Below are positions 45,801-47,846 of a DNA stretch of 64,000 bases, one piece after another; within the stretch, counting starts at the first letter, position 1; each line of letters opens with the position of its first letter. The DNA is taken from NCBI RefSeq assembly GCF_900115955.1, contig NZ_FOYL01000002.1, positions 62,001-126,000 of the forward strand, written 5' to 3'. The notes under the pieces are model-generated. The model ran no database searches, was not told the origin of the DNA, and saw only the letters and a program-made list of their open reading frames with translations. Position numbers and translations under genes: made by a program. Origin of the DNA: Lentzea waywayandensis (GTDB lineage: Bacteria; Actinomycetota; Actinomycetes; Mycobacteriales; Pseudonocardiaceae).

Positions 45801-47237
45801 GATCCGGTCTTCGCCGCACACGACCGCAGGCTTCTCCGGCCGAGCCGCGACGTGGCTCGCGATGAGGTCGGGAACACTCGAGGTGCTGACCGGCGCGGCT
45901 CCTGCTCCCCACTGCCCGGTGAGGCGTGAGTCCACAGTGGATGGAGACGCGACTTCGTCGACCGGCCCGCGGGCGAGCCGGTCGAGCACGTCCAGGAAGC
46001 GTTCCTCGTGCAGTGCCAGTTCGGCGTCGGCGGCCACGCCGTCCTCGACGTCGACGTCCAGCCAGGCCTGGTCACCACGGGACCAGCCGTAAGTGGTGAC
46101 GGTGAGGTCGCGAATGGGGCCGACCGCCAGGTTGCGGGGCGCGTCGGCGTGCACGTCGGGCCCGAAGTCGCGCGGCCGGTTGAAGTCGACGACGTTGAGC
46201 GTGGGACCGAACCAGGCGCCGGTGCCGGTGACTCCGAGATGCCGGGCGAGATCCTCTCCCCGGTACCGCGAGTGGGCCGTGATCTCGGCCAGCCGTGCTG
46301 TGGTGGCCTCGGCGAGTTGCCGCACCGTCGTGTCCTGAGGCAGGTGCAGGACCACCGGTGCGACGCCGGCCAGCAAACCGGGAGTCGCGCGGGTCAGCGG
46401 ACTGCGGCGGGCGGCCGTGGGGAGGCTGAACACCACGTCGTCGCGATCGATCAGCTGCCGCTGATAGGCGGCGAACGCCGCCACGAGGAAGTGCGGGACG
46501 CGCAGACCGAGCTCGGCGCAGCGGGCGAGAACCGCGCCGCGCAGCGCCGCGTCGACCGCGACCGTGCGCCGCCGTGAGGGCCGCTGCCGTTCCGGGCGGC
46601 GTTCGTCCTGACGACCGCGCACGGTGTCGGAGACCGAGTCCAGCCAGTACCGCTCGTCCGCGGCCCGGTCGGCAGATCGCTGGTACGCCTGGTCTTCCGC
46701 GACGACGTCGGCCCAGGCACCGAAGTAACGGGGCCGGTGCCCGCCTGCGTAGACCTCCGCCACGCGTTGCGTGAGCAGGTTGAACGAGAAGATGTCCGAG
46801 ATGAGGTGGTGCGCGCGGTGGTACCACCAGTTCTCGCCGTCGGCGACGCGCAGCAGCGTCCACCGCCAGAGCGGTGCCGTGCGGTGGTCGATCGGCCGGG
46901 CGCCGTCGGCGTGCATCCACGCCCGCGCCGCAGCCGCCGGATCGTCCTCCGAGCGCAGATCGACCACCGGCATGACGTCGGCGGGCAGCTCGTCGGCGAA
47001 CGCCTGCCACGGCGCGCCGTCCGCGTGCTCGCCGAAGAACAGCCGATAGGCGTCGGACTCCCTGGCCACGACACGGGCGCTCGTGCGCAGGAGCTCCTCG
47101 TCGAGAGGACCGCGAAGCACCACGTACTGAGCAGGGTTGAACTCCGGAGCGTCCCCCAACAGCTCCGCCGACAACCACATGTCCACCTGCGCCGCGGTCA
47201 GCGAGTGCCGAACGCCAGGCGCACCCCCCTCGACCAC
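20403..47237 (-). CDS. Giant hexamodular NRPS, six C-A-T-E modules with one shared basic-residue specificity
   Basis: The protein has 8,944 residues, roughly 0.95 MDa. It starts at a GTG with GGAGGAG seven bases upstream. Six A domains (YTSGSTGRPKGV near residues 640, 2110, 3610, 5105, 6580 and 8050) all give the same GrsA-aligned pocket: D-V-G-E-V-S-V-I-D plus K (blocks GFDVSIGD, AEIVPG, VISGTD, NVFGVTEAAID). Acidic residues at positions 278 and 331 are typical for diaminobutyrate, ornithine, lysine or arginine-type substrates. Each module ends in an E domain with an intact HHxxxDG, so six D-residues are expected. The first C domain resembles that of EntF; the other five have YQGLCDG instead of HHxxxDG. 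The C-terminal tail after TPSDFPLANI ends in ASLAAVLKQMGG and may dock to the second NRPS. Capreomycidine made in the same operon is a possible substrate. Confidence 0.97.
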   Translation of the reverse strand: MVEGGAPGVRHSLTAAQVDMWLSAELLGDAPEFNPAQYVVLRGPLDEELLRTSARVVARESDAYRLFFGEHADGAPWQAFADELPADVMPVVDLRSEDDPAAAARAWMHADGARPIDHRTAPLWRWTLLRVADGENWWYHRAHHLISDIFSFNLLTQRVAEVYAGGHRPRYFGAWADVVAEDQAYQRSADRAADERYWLDSVSDTVRGRQDERRPERQRPSRRRTVAVDAALRGAVLARCAELGLRVPHFLVAAFAAYQRQLIDRDDVVFSLPTAARRSPLTRATPGLLAGVAPVVLHLPQDTTVRQLAEATTARLAEITAHSRYRGEDLARHLGVTGTGAWFGPTLNVVDFNRPRDFGPDVHADAPRNLAVGPIRDLTVTTYGWSRGDQAWLDVDVEDGVAADAELALHEERFLDVLDRLARGPVDEVASPSTVDSRLTGQWGAGAAPVSTSSVPDLIASHVAARPEKPAVVCGEDRISFGELGERAGALAARLQRAGVTVGSSVAVLVPRGLELAVAFQGVLRSGGVYVPVNPGLPAERLGFLLADAGVVAVVTVSVLVGELAGFGGEVLLVDGVSADADLPGVPIDLSADAGLPRVPIDLSADADLPRVPIDPSAGPGWSPTPIDPSALAYIAYTSGSTGRPKGVAVTHAALSSYVAGWRAGLAELGGPGTVLSMSGPGFDVSIGDMTRALAFGQTVVFLPHDEVVSVESLHRTLLDHEVEVAEIVPGMLLRDLAAHCREAGPVDSLRLVISGTDMWTYDALVSAVAAVAPNALPGNVFGVTEAAIDSIFHPVTARPEHEGEIVPIGGPLAGVGTYVVDGLLRPVPVGVEGELLVGGAGLAQGYVGRPDLTAERFLPDVFGQSGGRLYRTGDRARWRADGVLEFLGRVDEQVKIRGYRVEPGEVEVVIGDHPGVRDVVVVARDGGPHGGKRLVAYVVAEDAGGLELRSWLRERVPDYLVPSVFVALDRLPLTPNGKVDRRGLPDPEPETTEAYEAPRTSIEDSLATVWSQVLGVDRVGVHDNFFELGGDSILSLQIVARARAAGLGLGVAEVLSHQTVAELAAVVRDTPVVTLAEQGVVTGPVPLTPIQHWFLAQDIDDRDHWNWSGVFELAPGTSAGRLAGALDALVAHHDALRLRLSPDGQHNAPVDGGGFLRVVEGDEAVVAEMTAAQKSLRLADGPLVTAVFFDRGSEPAWLGLVVHHLVMDGVSWNVLLEDLDSVYRGGRLGPKTTSFRQWADRLQTLDPSGERDHWVAATSDVVALPVDGDGLNDERSARIHTTLLDAGTTAALIGDAHKAYRTQGNDLLLAALVRTLGPWAGTDELTIDLESHGREAIADGMDLSRTVGWFTSIFPVRLSRHEDLGATVKTVKEQLRAVPRRGVGYGALRWLHGDLADAPERPVLFNYLGSAAGAGDLLRRELPVALRGAATAGRGTRSHVLNLEVTRTADGQLQVEWHYSAGLHEAATVERLAETYRRELEALVEHCRSGVSGVTPSDFPLASLTQNEIDRLAARFPGLADVYRLAPVQSGMLFGVVGAPAEDDGLYWGQGIYELTGTVEADRLAGAWRSVVARQAALRSGFVWEGVSEPVQVVLADVDVPLELRDFSGLDGNTQQDRLRELLAEDRALGFDLAAPPLTRLYLVDRGLGQYWLVWGLYQGLCDGWSLPVVLDEVLAAYDGSPLAPVRSYREFISWLDRRDPDESEAFWRSCLDGFEAPTPLPVDRLAANHYAQDRRRTALSADVTAKIVDLARRERVTLSAVVQAAWAKVLSATSGEDDVVFGLTVSGRPPELTGVESTVGLFINTLPVRVVVPSDVPFTSWLRELRDNQVAVQRFEYTPLVDAQRWSSVPGGRALFDSIVVLRNYPGGQTRVADFELSPLLDSVEQGNYPLTLAVDVDTTLKIEAEFSTAAFDAATVERVLDQLMVVLTAVAERPDLAVRDVPLQRPEQAAALVAWGETPEPATERPVPDLIDGWARISPEVAVVCGAESLTFSDLGFRAEALAGRLQDAGVTVGSKVAVLVPRGIELAVAFQGVLRSGGVYVPINPGLPAERLAFLLADVGAAVAVTTSALAGELAGFDRVLVLDDVSPGFGALPVRIDPDALAYVAYTSGSTGRPKGVAVTHAALSSYVAGWREGLADLGGPGTVLSMSGPGFDVSIGDMTRALAFGRTLVFLPHDSHVTVESLHETLVDHEVEVAEIVPGMLLRDLAAHCREVGPVKSLRLVISGTDMWTHDALTTAVAEIAPNAVPGNVFGVTEAAIDSIFHPVGEDHPAAVVPIGTPLAGARAVVVDSTMRPVPVGVPGELLVGGSGVAQGYVGRPDLTAERFVPDVFGASGGRLYRTGDRARWRADGTIEFLGRVDEQVKIRGYRVEPGEVEVVIGDHPDVRDVVVVARDGGPHGGKRLVAYVVAEGEFSGSVLRSWLRERVPDYLVPSVFVALDRLPLTPNGKVDRRGLPDPEPEILAETYVAPRTAVEETLAAVWSGVLSVDRVGVHDNFFELGGDSILSLQIVARVRAADLGVDVADVFAHQTVAELALAVRETPVVSLAEQGVVTGPVPLTPIQHWFLAQDIPDRDHWNWSGMFELAPGTDPGRLGQALDALVSHHDALRIRFGAEQHNAPVDGGGFLRVVDGDQAVVAEMTAAQKSLRLADGPLVAAVFFDRGSEPAWLGLTVHHLVMDGVSWNVLLEDLDTAYRSEALGPKTASFQQWAEHLLELEAGGERDHWVAATSDVVALPVDGAGPNTEASGAVVSTWLDADATAALFGEAHKAYRTQANDLLLAALANVLGEWAGTDHVTVDLESHGREDLDLSRTVGWFTSIFPVRLSRHEGLGATVKAVKEQLRAVPRRGVGYGALRWLQGELADAVDRPVLFNYLGAFDAVDSVGLIRRELPAELAGPMQGPGGTRAYPLQLEVVRADDGRLRIDWLYSTNLHLAGTVKRIADRYVEALRALVAHCQSGVSGVTPSDFPLASLTQNEFDGLAGRYPLTDVYRLAPVQSGMLFGVVGSPVDGLYWGQSVYDLAGPVDAERLARAWRSVVGRHAALRSGFVWEGVSEPVQVVLADVGVPVEVRDFSGLDSDTQHVRLRDLLAEDRALGFDLAAPPLMRLYLVDRGEGRLWLVWGLYQGLCDGWSLPVVMDEVLAAYDGASLAPARSYREFIAWLDGRDPDESEGFWRKNLDGFEAPTPLPVDRLAASHYAQDRRKTTLDEAVTTKLVELARRERVTLSTVVQAAWAKVLSASSGEDDVLFGLTVSGRPGDLTGVESMVGLFINTLPVRTVVPADVPFTSWLRELRDNQVALQRFEYTPLVDVQRWSAVPGGRALFDSIVVFGNYPHRELPDDLAAIPDGYATVDSVEQGNYPLTFAVDLERTLRVEAEFSTAAFDAVTVERILDQLVVVLTAVAERPELTVADVPLQRPEQAAELVAWGETPIPVAEAPVPELIAGWASAEVAVVCGDERLTFAELGARADALAARLQQAGVVVESPVAVLVPRGLELAVAFQGVLRSGGVYVPVNPGLPAERLEFLLADAGVVAVATTSALVGELAGFGGEVLLVDDVAAHAGPLPAPIDLSVATGEPLAPIDLPTDAGWSPTPIDPSALAYIAYTSGSTGRPKGVAVTHAALSSYVAGWRDGLAALGGPGPVLSMSGPGFDVSIGDMTRALAFGQRVVFLPHDEHVSVESLHATLVGHQIEVAEIVPGMLLRDLAAYCRTAGPVESLRLVISGTDMWTHDALTAAVAEVAPNAVPGNVFGVTEAAIDSIFHAVTEDHPAAVVPIGTPLAGARAVVVDSALRPVPVGVPGELLVGGAGVARGYLGRPDLTAARFVPDVFGAGGRLYRTGDRTKWRSNGTIEFLGRVDEQVKIRGYRVEPGEVEVVIGDHPDVRDVVVVARDGGPHGGKRLVAYVVAEGEFSGSALRSWLRERVPDYLVPSVFVALERLPLTPNGKVDRRGLPDPEPETTGEAYVAPRTAAEETLAAVWSGVLGVERVGVLDNFFELGGDSILSLQIVARVRAAGLGVDVADVFAHQTVAALAGVVRDTPAVTLAEQGVVTGPVPLTPIQRWFLAQDIPNRDHWNWSGIFELAPGTDPARLGQALDALVSHHDALRIRFGADQHNAPVGDGGFLRVVNGDEAVVAEMTAAQTSLRLADGPLVAAVFFDRGSEPAWLGLVVHHLVMDGVSWNVFLEDLDTVYRGGKLGPKTTSFQQWAEVLQELDAEAERQIWLAQTADVVELPQDRRGLNTETSAGVVRTWLDAATTAALLSDAHRAYRTQGNDLLLAALAQALGEWAGTGHVTVDLESHGREAVADGVDLSRTVGYFTSIFPVRLTHEDAPAAAIKAVKEELRAVPRRGVGYGALRWLRGELADAVDRPVLFNYLGAFDAVDSVGLIRRELPAELAGPSEGPGGTRSHLLQIEAQQDADGRLQVEWHFSHNRHDTATVERVAARYVEALRELVAHCRSGASGFTPSDFPLASLAQNEVDRLAERYPLVDVHRLAPVQSGMLFGVAGSPVDGLYWGQGVYDLTGPLDTGRLADAWRSVIARHAALRSGFVWEGVSEPVQVVLADVDVPLEQRDWSRLGDAEQQARLRELLAEDRALGFDLAAPPLTRLYLVDRGEGRLWLVWGLYQGLCDGWSLPVVMDEVSAIYQGKSLEPVRSYRDFIAWLGRRDSAESEGFWRTYLGGFEAPTALPVDRLAASHYDQDRRRTHLDETVTAKLVELARRERVTLSTVVQAAWALLLSTYSGDEDVVFGLTVSGRPADLAGVESMVGLFINTLPVRAAVPTDTPFRAWLPELQDNQVALQRFEYTPLVDVQRWSAVPHGRALFDSIVVFGNYPQEELPEDLGGAQAADSVEQGNYPLTFAVDLERTLRVEAEFSTAAFDAVTVERILDQLTVVLTAVAERPELAVRDVPVQRPEQAAELVVWGATPVPSAERPVPELIAGWASAEVAVVCGEERLTFAELSARADALAARLQQTGVVVGSSVAVLVPRGLELAVAFQGVLRSGGVYVPVNPGLPAERLGFLLADAGVVAVVTTSVLVGELVGFGGEVLLVDGVSADADLPRVPIDLSADAGLPRVLIDPSTGPDWSPIPIDPSALAYIAYTSGSTGRPKGVAVTHAALSSYVAGWRDGLAALGGPGTVLSMSGPGFDVSIGDMTRALAFGQRVVFLPHDEHVTVESLHETLVDHEVEVAEIVPGMLLRDLAAYSRTAGPVESLRLVISGTDLWTHDALTTAVAEVAPNAVPGNVFGVTEAAIDSIFHAVTDDHAAAVVPIGTPLAGAQAFVVDGSLRPVPVGVPGELLVGGSGVAQGYVGRPDLTAERFVPDVFSGSGERLYRTGDRARWRADGTIEFLGRVDEQVKIRGYRVEPGEVEVVIGDHPDVRDVVVVARDGGPHGGKRLVAYVVAEGEFSGSALRSWLRERVPDYLVPSVFVALERLPLTPNGKVDRRGLPAPEPETTDAYEAPRTAAEETLAAVWSQVLGTERVGVHDNFFELGGDSILSLQIVARVRAAGLGVEVADVFAHQTIAELALAVRDAPAVTLAEQGVVTGPVPFTPIQRWFLAQDIPNRDHWNWSGIFELAPGTDPDRLSRALDAVVAHHDALRIRFTPDSQYNAGIETSGHLRVTGAHDVVAEMTASQKSLSLADGPLIAAVFFDRGDEPAWLGLTVHHLVMDGVSWNVLLEDLDTVYRGGKLAPKTTSFQQWALQLKADDGERDHWIAATADVAELPADGDGPNSAASEAIVQSWLDAETTASLLGEVHKAYRTQGQDLLLTALAQTLGEWTGSDHVTVDLESHGREGADLSRTVGWFTSIFPVRLSSHTDPGTAIKSVKEELRAVPRRGVGYGALRWLQDDLAGAPDRPVLFNYLGAYDANDSTGLIRRELDGDLAGPSEGEGGTRSHLVQLEVQQTADGRLSIEWFHSTNRHDTATVERVAARYVEALRALVAHCRSGVSAFTPSDFPLASLAQGEIDGLAGRYPLVDVYRLAPVQSGMLFGVVGSPVDGLYWGQSVYDLAGPIDVERFAAAWREVIARHASLRSGFVWEGVAEPVQVVLGDVEVPLTAHDWSGLDEATQQVRLQELLADDRALGFDLARPPLMRLYVVDRGNGQNWLIWGLYQGLCDGWSLPVVMDEVSAAYQGSTLEPTRPYRDFIAWLDGRDPAEPEAFWRNYLGEFEAPTPLPADRLAASHYDQDRRRTHLDDDVTAELVALARRERVTLSTVVQAAWAKVLADTAGEDDVVFGLTVSGRPADLAGVESIVGLFINTLPVRAVVPADVPFTSWLHDLRDNQVAVQRFEWTPLVDVQRWSAVPHGRALFDSIVVFGNYPQEELPEDLGEDWLQATDSVEQGNYPLTFAVDLEATLKIEAEFSTAAFDAATVERILDQLAVVLTAVARRPDLLVRDIPLHRPAQAAEIVGWGSTATPAAERPVPDLVAGWASSDVAVICGDERLTFAELGARADALAARLQQAGVAVGSSVAVLVPRGLELAVAFQGVLRAGGVYVPINPGLPAERLAFLLADAGVVAVATTSALVGELVGFGGEVLLVDGVSEDARLPLGPIDLSTGSGWSPTSIDPSALAYVAYTSGSTGRPKGVAVTHGALSSYVAGWRDGLAALGGPGTVLSMSGPGFDVSIGDMTRALAFGQTVVFLPHDEHVSVESLHHTLRTHDVAIAEIVPGMLLRDLAAHCRSAGPIESLRLVISGTDMWTHDALTTAVAEVAPNAVPGNVFGVTEAAIDSIFHPVSEDHPAAVVPIGTPLAGAQAFVVDGSLRPVPVGVPGELLVGGSGVAQGYVGRPDLTAERFVPDVFGTSGGRLYRTGDRAKWRSDGTIEFLGRVDEQVKIRGYRVEPGEVEVVIGDHPGVRDVVVVARDGGPHGGKRLVAYVVAEDASGLELRSWLRERVPDYLVPSVFVALERLPLTPNGKVDRRGLPDPEPERTGEAYVAPRTAAEETLAAVWGGVLGVERVGVHDNFFELGGDSILSLQIVARARAAGLGIDVADVFAHQSVAELAPVVRNAPEATSAEQGIVTGPVPLTPIQHWFLAQDIPNRDHWNWSGIFELAPGTDPARLSRALDAVVAHHDALRIRFTPESQYHAPVDGGFLRVVQGDVVTEMTAAQKSLRLADGPLLAAVYFERGEQPAWLGLTVHHLVMDGVSWNVLLEDLDTAYNGGRLGPKTTSFQQWALQLQDDDAGSEREHWVAATADVVTLPADGDGPNTDASEAIVQSWLDADTTAALLGDAHKAYRTQGNDLLLAALAQALGEWAGTDHVTVDLESHGREGADLSRTVGWFTSIFPVRLTNERDPATAIKSVKEQLRAVPRRGVGYGVLRWLRNELTEAPARPVLFNYLGGYDADDSAGLIRRELDGDLAGPSEGEGGTRSHLVQLEVQQTADGRLSIEWFHSTNSHDTATVERVAARYVEALRDLVEHCRSAVCGFTPSDFPLASLTQAEVDGLARRSPSLVDVYRLAPVQSGMLFGVVGAPEEGDGLYWGQGVYDLAGPIDAERLAEAWRQVISRHAALRSGFVWEGVSEPVQIVLADVHVPLTTHDWSELDEAAQQQRLQDLLTDDRALGFDLARPPLTRLYLVDRGDGQNWLIWGLYQGLCDGWSLPVVMDEVSAAYQRQALRPVRPYRDYIAWLGRRDPAATEGFWRTYLDGFEAPTALPVDRLAASHYAQDRRRTDLDEHVTTRLVELARRERVTLSTVVQAAWAKVLSAGSGEDDVVFGLTVSGRPADLAGVESMVGLFINTLPVRAAIPGRTPFSTWLHELRDNQVALQRFEFTPLVDVQRWSAVPHGRGLFDSIVVFGNYPQEEAPADAGEDWADAVESVEQGNYPLTFAVDLEATLKIEAEFSTAAFDAATIERVLDQLVVVLTAVAHEPELPVAELPLQRPDQAAALVAQGETPVPVAERPVPELIHGWAHTDAVAAKCGDERLTFAELDARADALAARLQRAGVTVESPVAVLVPRGIELAVAFQGVLRSGGVYVPVNPGLPAERLEFLLADAGVVAVVTVSALVGELAGFGGEVLLVDGLAVNAGPSPTPIDPSALAYIAYTSGSTGRPKGVAVTHAALSSYVAGWRDGLAELGGPGPVLSMSGPGFDVSIGDMTRALAFGQTVVFLPHDEHVSVESLHSTLSNDGVAIAEIVPGMLLRDLAAHCRSAGPIESLRLVISGTDMWTHDALTTAVAEVAPNAIPGNVFGVTEAAIDSIFHPVGDDHPQAVVPIGTPLAGARAVIVDDAMCPAPVGVPGELLVGGPGVARGYVNRPDLTAERFVPDVFGMAGGRLYRTGDRAKWRSDGTIEFLGRVDEQVKIRGYRVEPGEVEVVIGDHAGVRDVVVVARDGGPHGGKRLVAYVVAEGEFSSKDLRSWLRERVPDYLVPSVFVALDRLPLTPNGKVDRNGLPDPEPETAAEVFEAPRTSIEDVLAEVWSQVLGLERVGVHDNFFELGGDSILSLQIVARARAAGLGVDVADVFAHQTIAELAPVVRDTPQAMLAEQGVVAGPVPLTPIQHWFVEQDIPDRDHWNWSGVFELAAGTDPAKLARALDTVLAHHDALRMRFRQDGDVWVQDNDGELEGVLRVVTAQDDDEVIAHMTAAQTSLRLADGPLVAALYFDRGAAPAWLGLTAHHFVMDGVAWNVLLEDLDTAYRSGSLGPKTTSFQQWAEVLHADDPAAERDHWAAQTERVTAVPVDSRGANTEASADTVRTWLDAKSTEVLLGEAHKAYRTQINDLLLAALFKTLGEWAGTGDVTIDLESHGREAIADGVDLSRTVGWFTSIFPVRLRHSRLTDSGELIKAVKEQLRTVPRRGVGYGLLRYLERDERLVTASARPVLFNYLGAFDAAGDDAVGLIRRELPADLCGPTENEQGSRSHLLQIEVEQTSDGRLLVEWYFSANVHRQGTVERLAARYVDVLRELVEHCQSGAGGVTPSDFPLANIDQASLAAVLKQMGG
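24871..29305 (-). other. Giant NRPS module 5 (C-A-T-E), C active site YQGLCDG
   Basis: The C motif lies at 28875-28895. The A domain has two copies of the 13-residue unit and VAIAEIVPG where modules 1-4 have VEVAEIVPG or IEVAEIVPG. The E domain has HHLVMDGVSW, the short DLESHGREGADLSR form and FNYLGGYDADDS. Confidence 0.82.
27524..27601 (-). repeat. 39-bp minisatellite in A domain 5, two units
   Basis: Units start at 27524 and 27563. They encode GPIDLSTGSGWSP and SIDPSALAY in the same loop as in the other modules. A domains 2 and 6 have only a single unit at this place. Confidence 0.75.
29306..33775 (-). other. Giant NRPS module 4 (C-A-T-E), C active site YQGLCDG
   Basis: The C motif lies at 33342-33362. 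The A domain carries three copies of the 13-residue unit and has VISGTDLW where the others read VISGTDMW, a change outside the pocket positions. The E domain reads DLESHGREGADLSRTVGW, with the shortened spacer also seen in modules 2 and 5. Confidence 0.82.
31958..32074 (-). repeat. 39-bp minisatellite in A domain 4, three units
   Basis: Units start at 31958, 31997 and 32036. The middle one has changed to GATCGATCAG, encoding VLIDPS. The copies are very close to those of A domain 1, consistent with conversion between modules 1 and 4. Confidence 0.82.
33776..38270 (-). other. Giant NRPS module 3 (C-A-T-E), C active site YQGLCDG
   Basis: The C motif lies at 37839-37859. The A domain has three divergent copies of the 13-residue unit. 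The E domain keeps HHLVMDGVSW, DLESHGRE and FNYLGAFDAVDS; in that last block it matches module 2 almost exactly, a sign of exchange between modules. Confidence 0.82.
36443..36559 (-). repeat. 39-bp minisatellite in A domain 3, three units
   Basis: Units start at 36443, 36482 and 36521. The copies have diverged more than in A domain 1 (encoded APIDLSVATGEPL and APIDLPTDAGWSP) but keep the 39-bp period and the GGTCGATCGG start. Confidence 0.8.
38271..42680 (-). other. Giant NRPS module 2 (C-A-T-E), C active site YQGLCDG
   Basis: The C domain motif lies at 42243-42263, inside LVWGLYQGLCDGWSLPVV. This A domain has the shortest pre-A3 loop, with a single degenerate copy of the 13-residue unit (RIDPDALAY). 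Pocket residues are identical to module 1. The E domain has HHLVMDGVSW and a shortened DLESHGREDLDLSRTVGW, missing the usual six-residue spacer after HGRE. Confidence 0.82.
42681..47237 (-). other. Giant NRPS module 1 (C-A-T-E) with an EntF-like first C domain
   Basis: The N-terminal C domain (residues 1-450) aligns by eye with the EntF C domain (blocks FGPTLNVVDF and GPIRDLTVT). Its active site reads HHLISDI, with I for the usual G. No loading carrier domain precedes it. It may accept an acyl or aryl group from another protein, or be idle in initiation. The A domain carries four copies of the 13-residue repeat before motif A3. T is ELGGDSILSLQ; E has HHLVMDGVSW, DLESHGRE and FNYLG. Confidence 0.82.
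45353..45508 (-). repeat. 39-bp minisatellite in A domain 1, four units
   Basis: Units start at 45353, 45392, 45431 and 45470, each beginning GGTCGATCGG on the + strand. Each encodes 13 residues of the type VPIDLSADAGLPR, immediately before core motif A3. The last copies are nearly identical. The reading frame is kept, so copy number can change without damaging the enzyme. Confidence 0.88.
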
Positions 47238-47846
47238 TGAACCGCTCCTCCGAAGTATGAACCCGCCCCGCTACCACGGAGCGTTGACTCAAGTCGTAGA
47301 TACAGCGAACGGAGGAGCACCTTTCCAACGCGCGCGCGAACGAAGTGGTACACGTCCCCCAATTACAGGCACCATTTCTCGTCCGACCGCGACAAGCACC
47401 CACCCCGAAGAAACCCCCGTGCCACCTGAAGTGGACTAACGCAGATTAGCCAGGCTCAGAACCAGCATGAATCCGCCGAACAGTCCAATTTCAATCATGT
47501 AAATTTCATCGATTCCGCGTATACGCGCACGGGCAACCACCTGGCATGTCGTCACGTCCCGCACCCGACCAAACACCCGTAGTGATCACCCGGGAAAAAT
47601 ACATCGAGTTTTGGCCACTACACGACCGCAACGCCATTTCGCAGGGCTTTGCACCACTCAGGCCAAATGAGATGGCCACTCGCCGAACGCCGCCTCGCCA
47701 CCGCAATGTGCTATGACAGGCCCTCCAGACGACTCAGTCATCTAGATGTTTAATTCACCGCGAAACAAATGCTTCCGATCGGAGCAATAGAAAAAGCCGA
47801 TAACGTCGATAGCATCGCCTTCGCCCGCTACCGGAGGAGGAGCGAA
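47238..47846. promoter_or_regulatory. Divergent control region upstream of the giant NRPS and the membrane glycosyltransferase
   Basis: This 609-bp stretch has no credible gene and is richer in A+T than its flanks, especially 47440-47800. It separates the leftward NRPS operon from the rightward glycosyltransferase and must hold both promoters. Visible elements are the GGAGGAG ribosome site at 47245-47251, an AAGTGGTACA sequence near 47344 shared with the operator-like repeat in the protease leader, and a short inverted repeat GGCCA-7-TGGCC at 47661-47677. I could not fix -35/-10 boxes with confidence. There is no pathway regulator adjacent to the operon. Confidence 0.6.

Larger units (their letters stand above)
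20900..45900 (-). repeat. Long direct repeats: six module copies with a period of about 4.4-4.5 kb
   Basis: A3 motifs fall near 45320, 40900, 36410, 31920, 27490 and 23080. Long stretches of DNA around the A domains (for example the segment encoding GFDVSIGDMTRALAFG) and the T domains are almost the same in every copy. This indicates module duplication followed by gene conversion. It also makes the locus prone to recombination and to assembly error. Confidence 0.85.

Noticed and set aside
20403..47237. Siderophore interpretation of repeated ornithine-like modules
   Set aside because: No ornithine N-hydroxylase, formyltransferase or iron transport genes in the window, and the exporter and capreomycidine genes point elsewhere.
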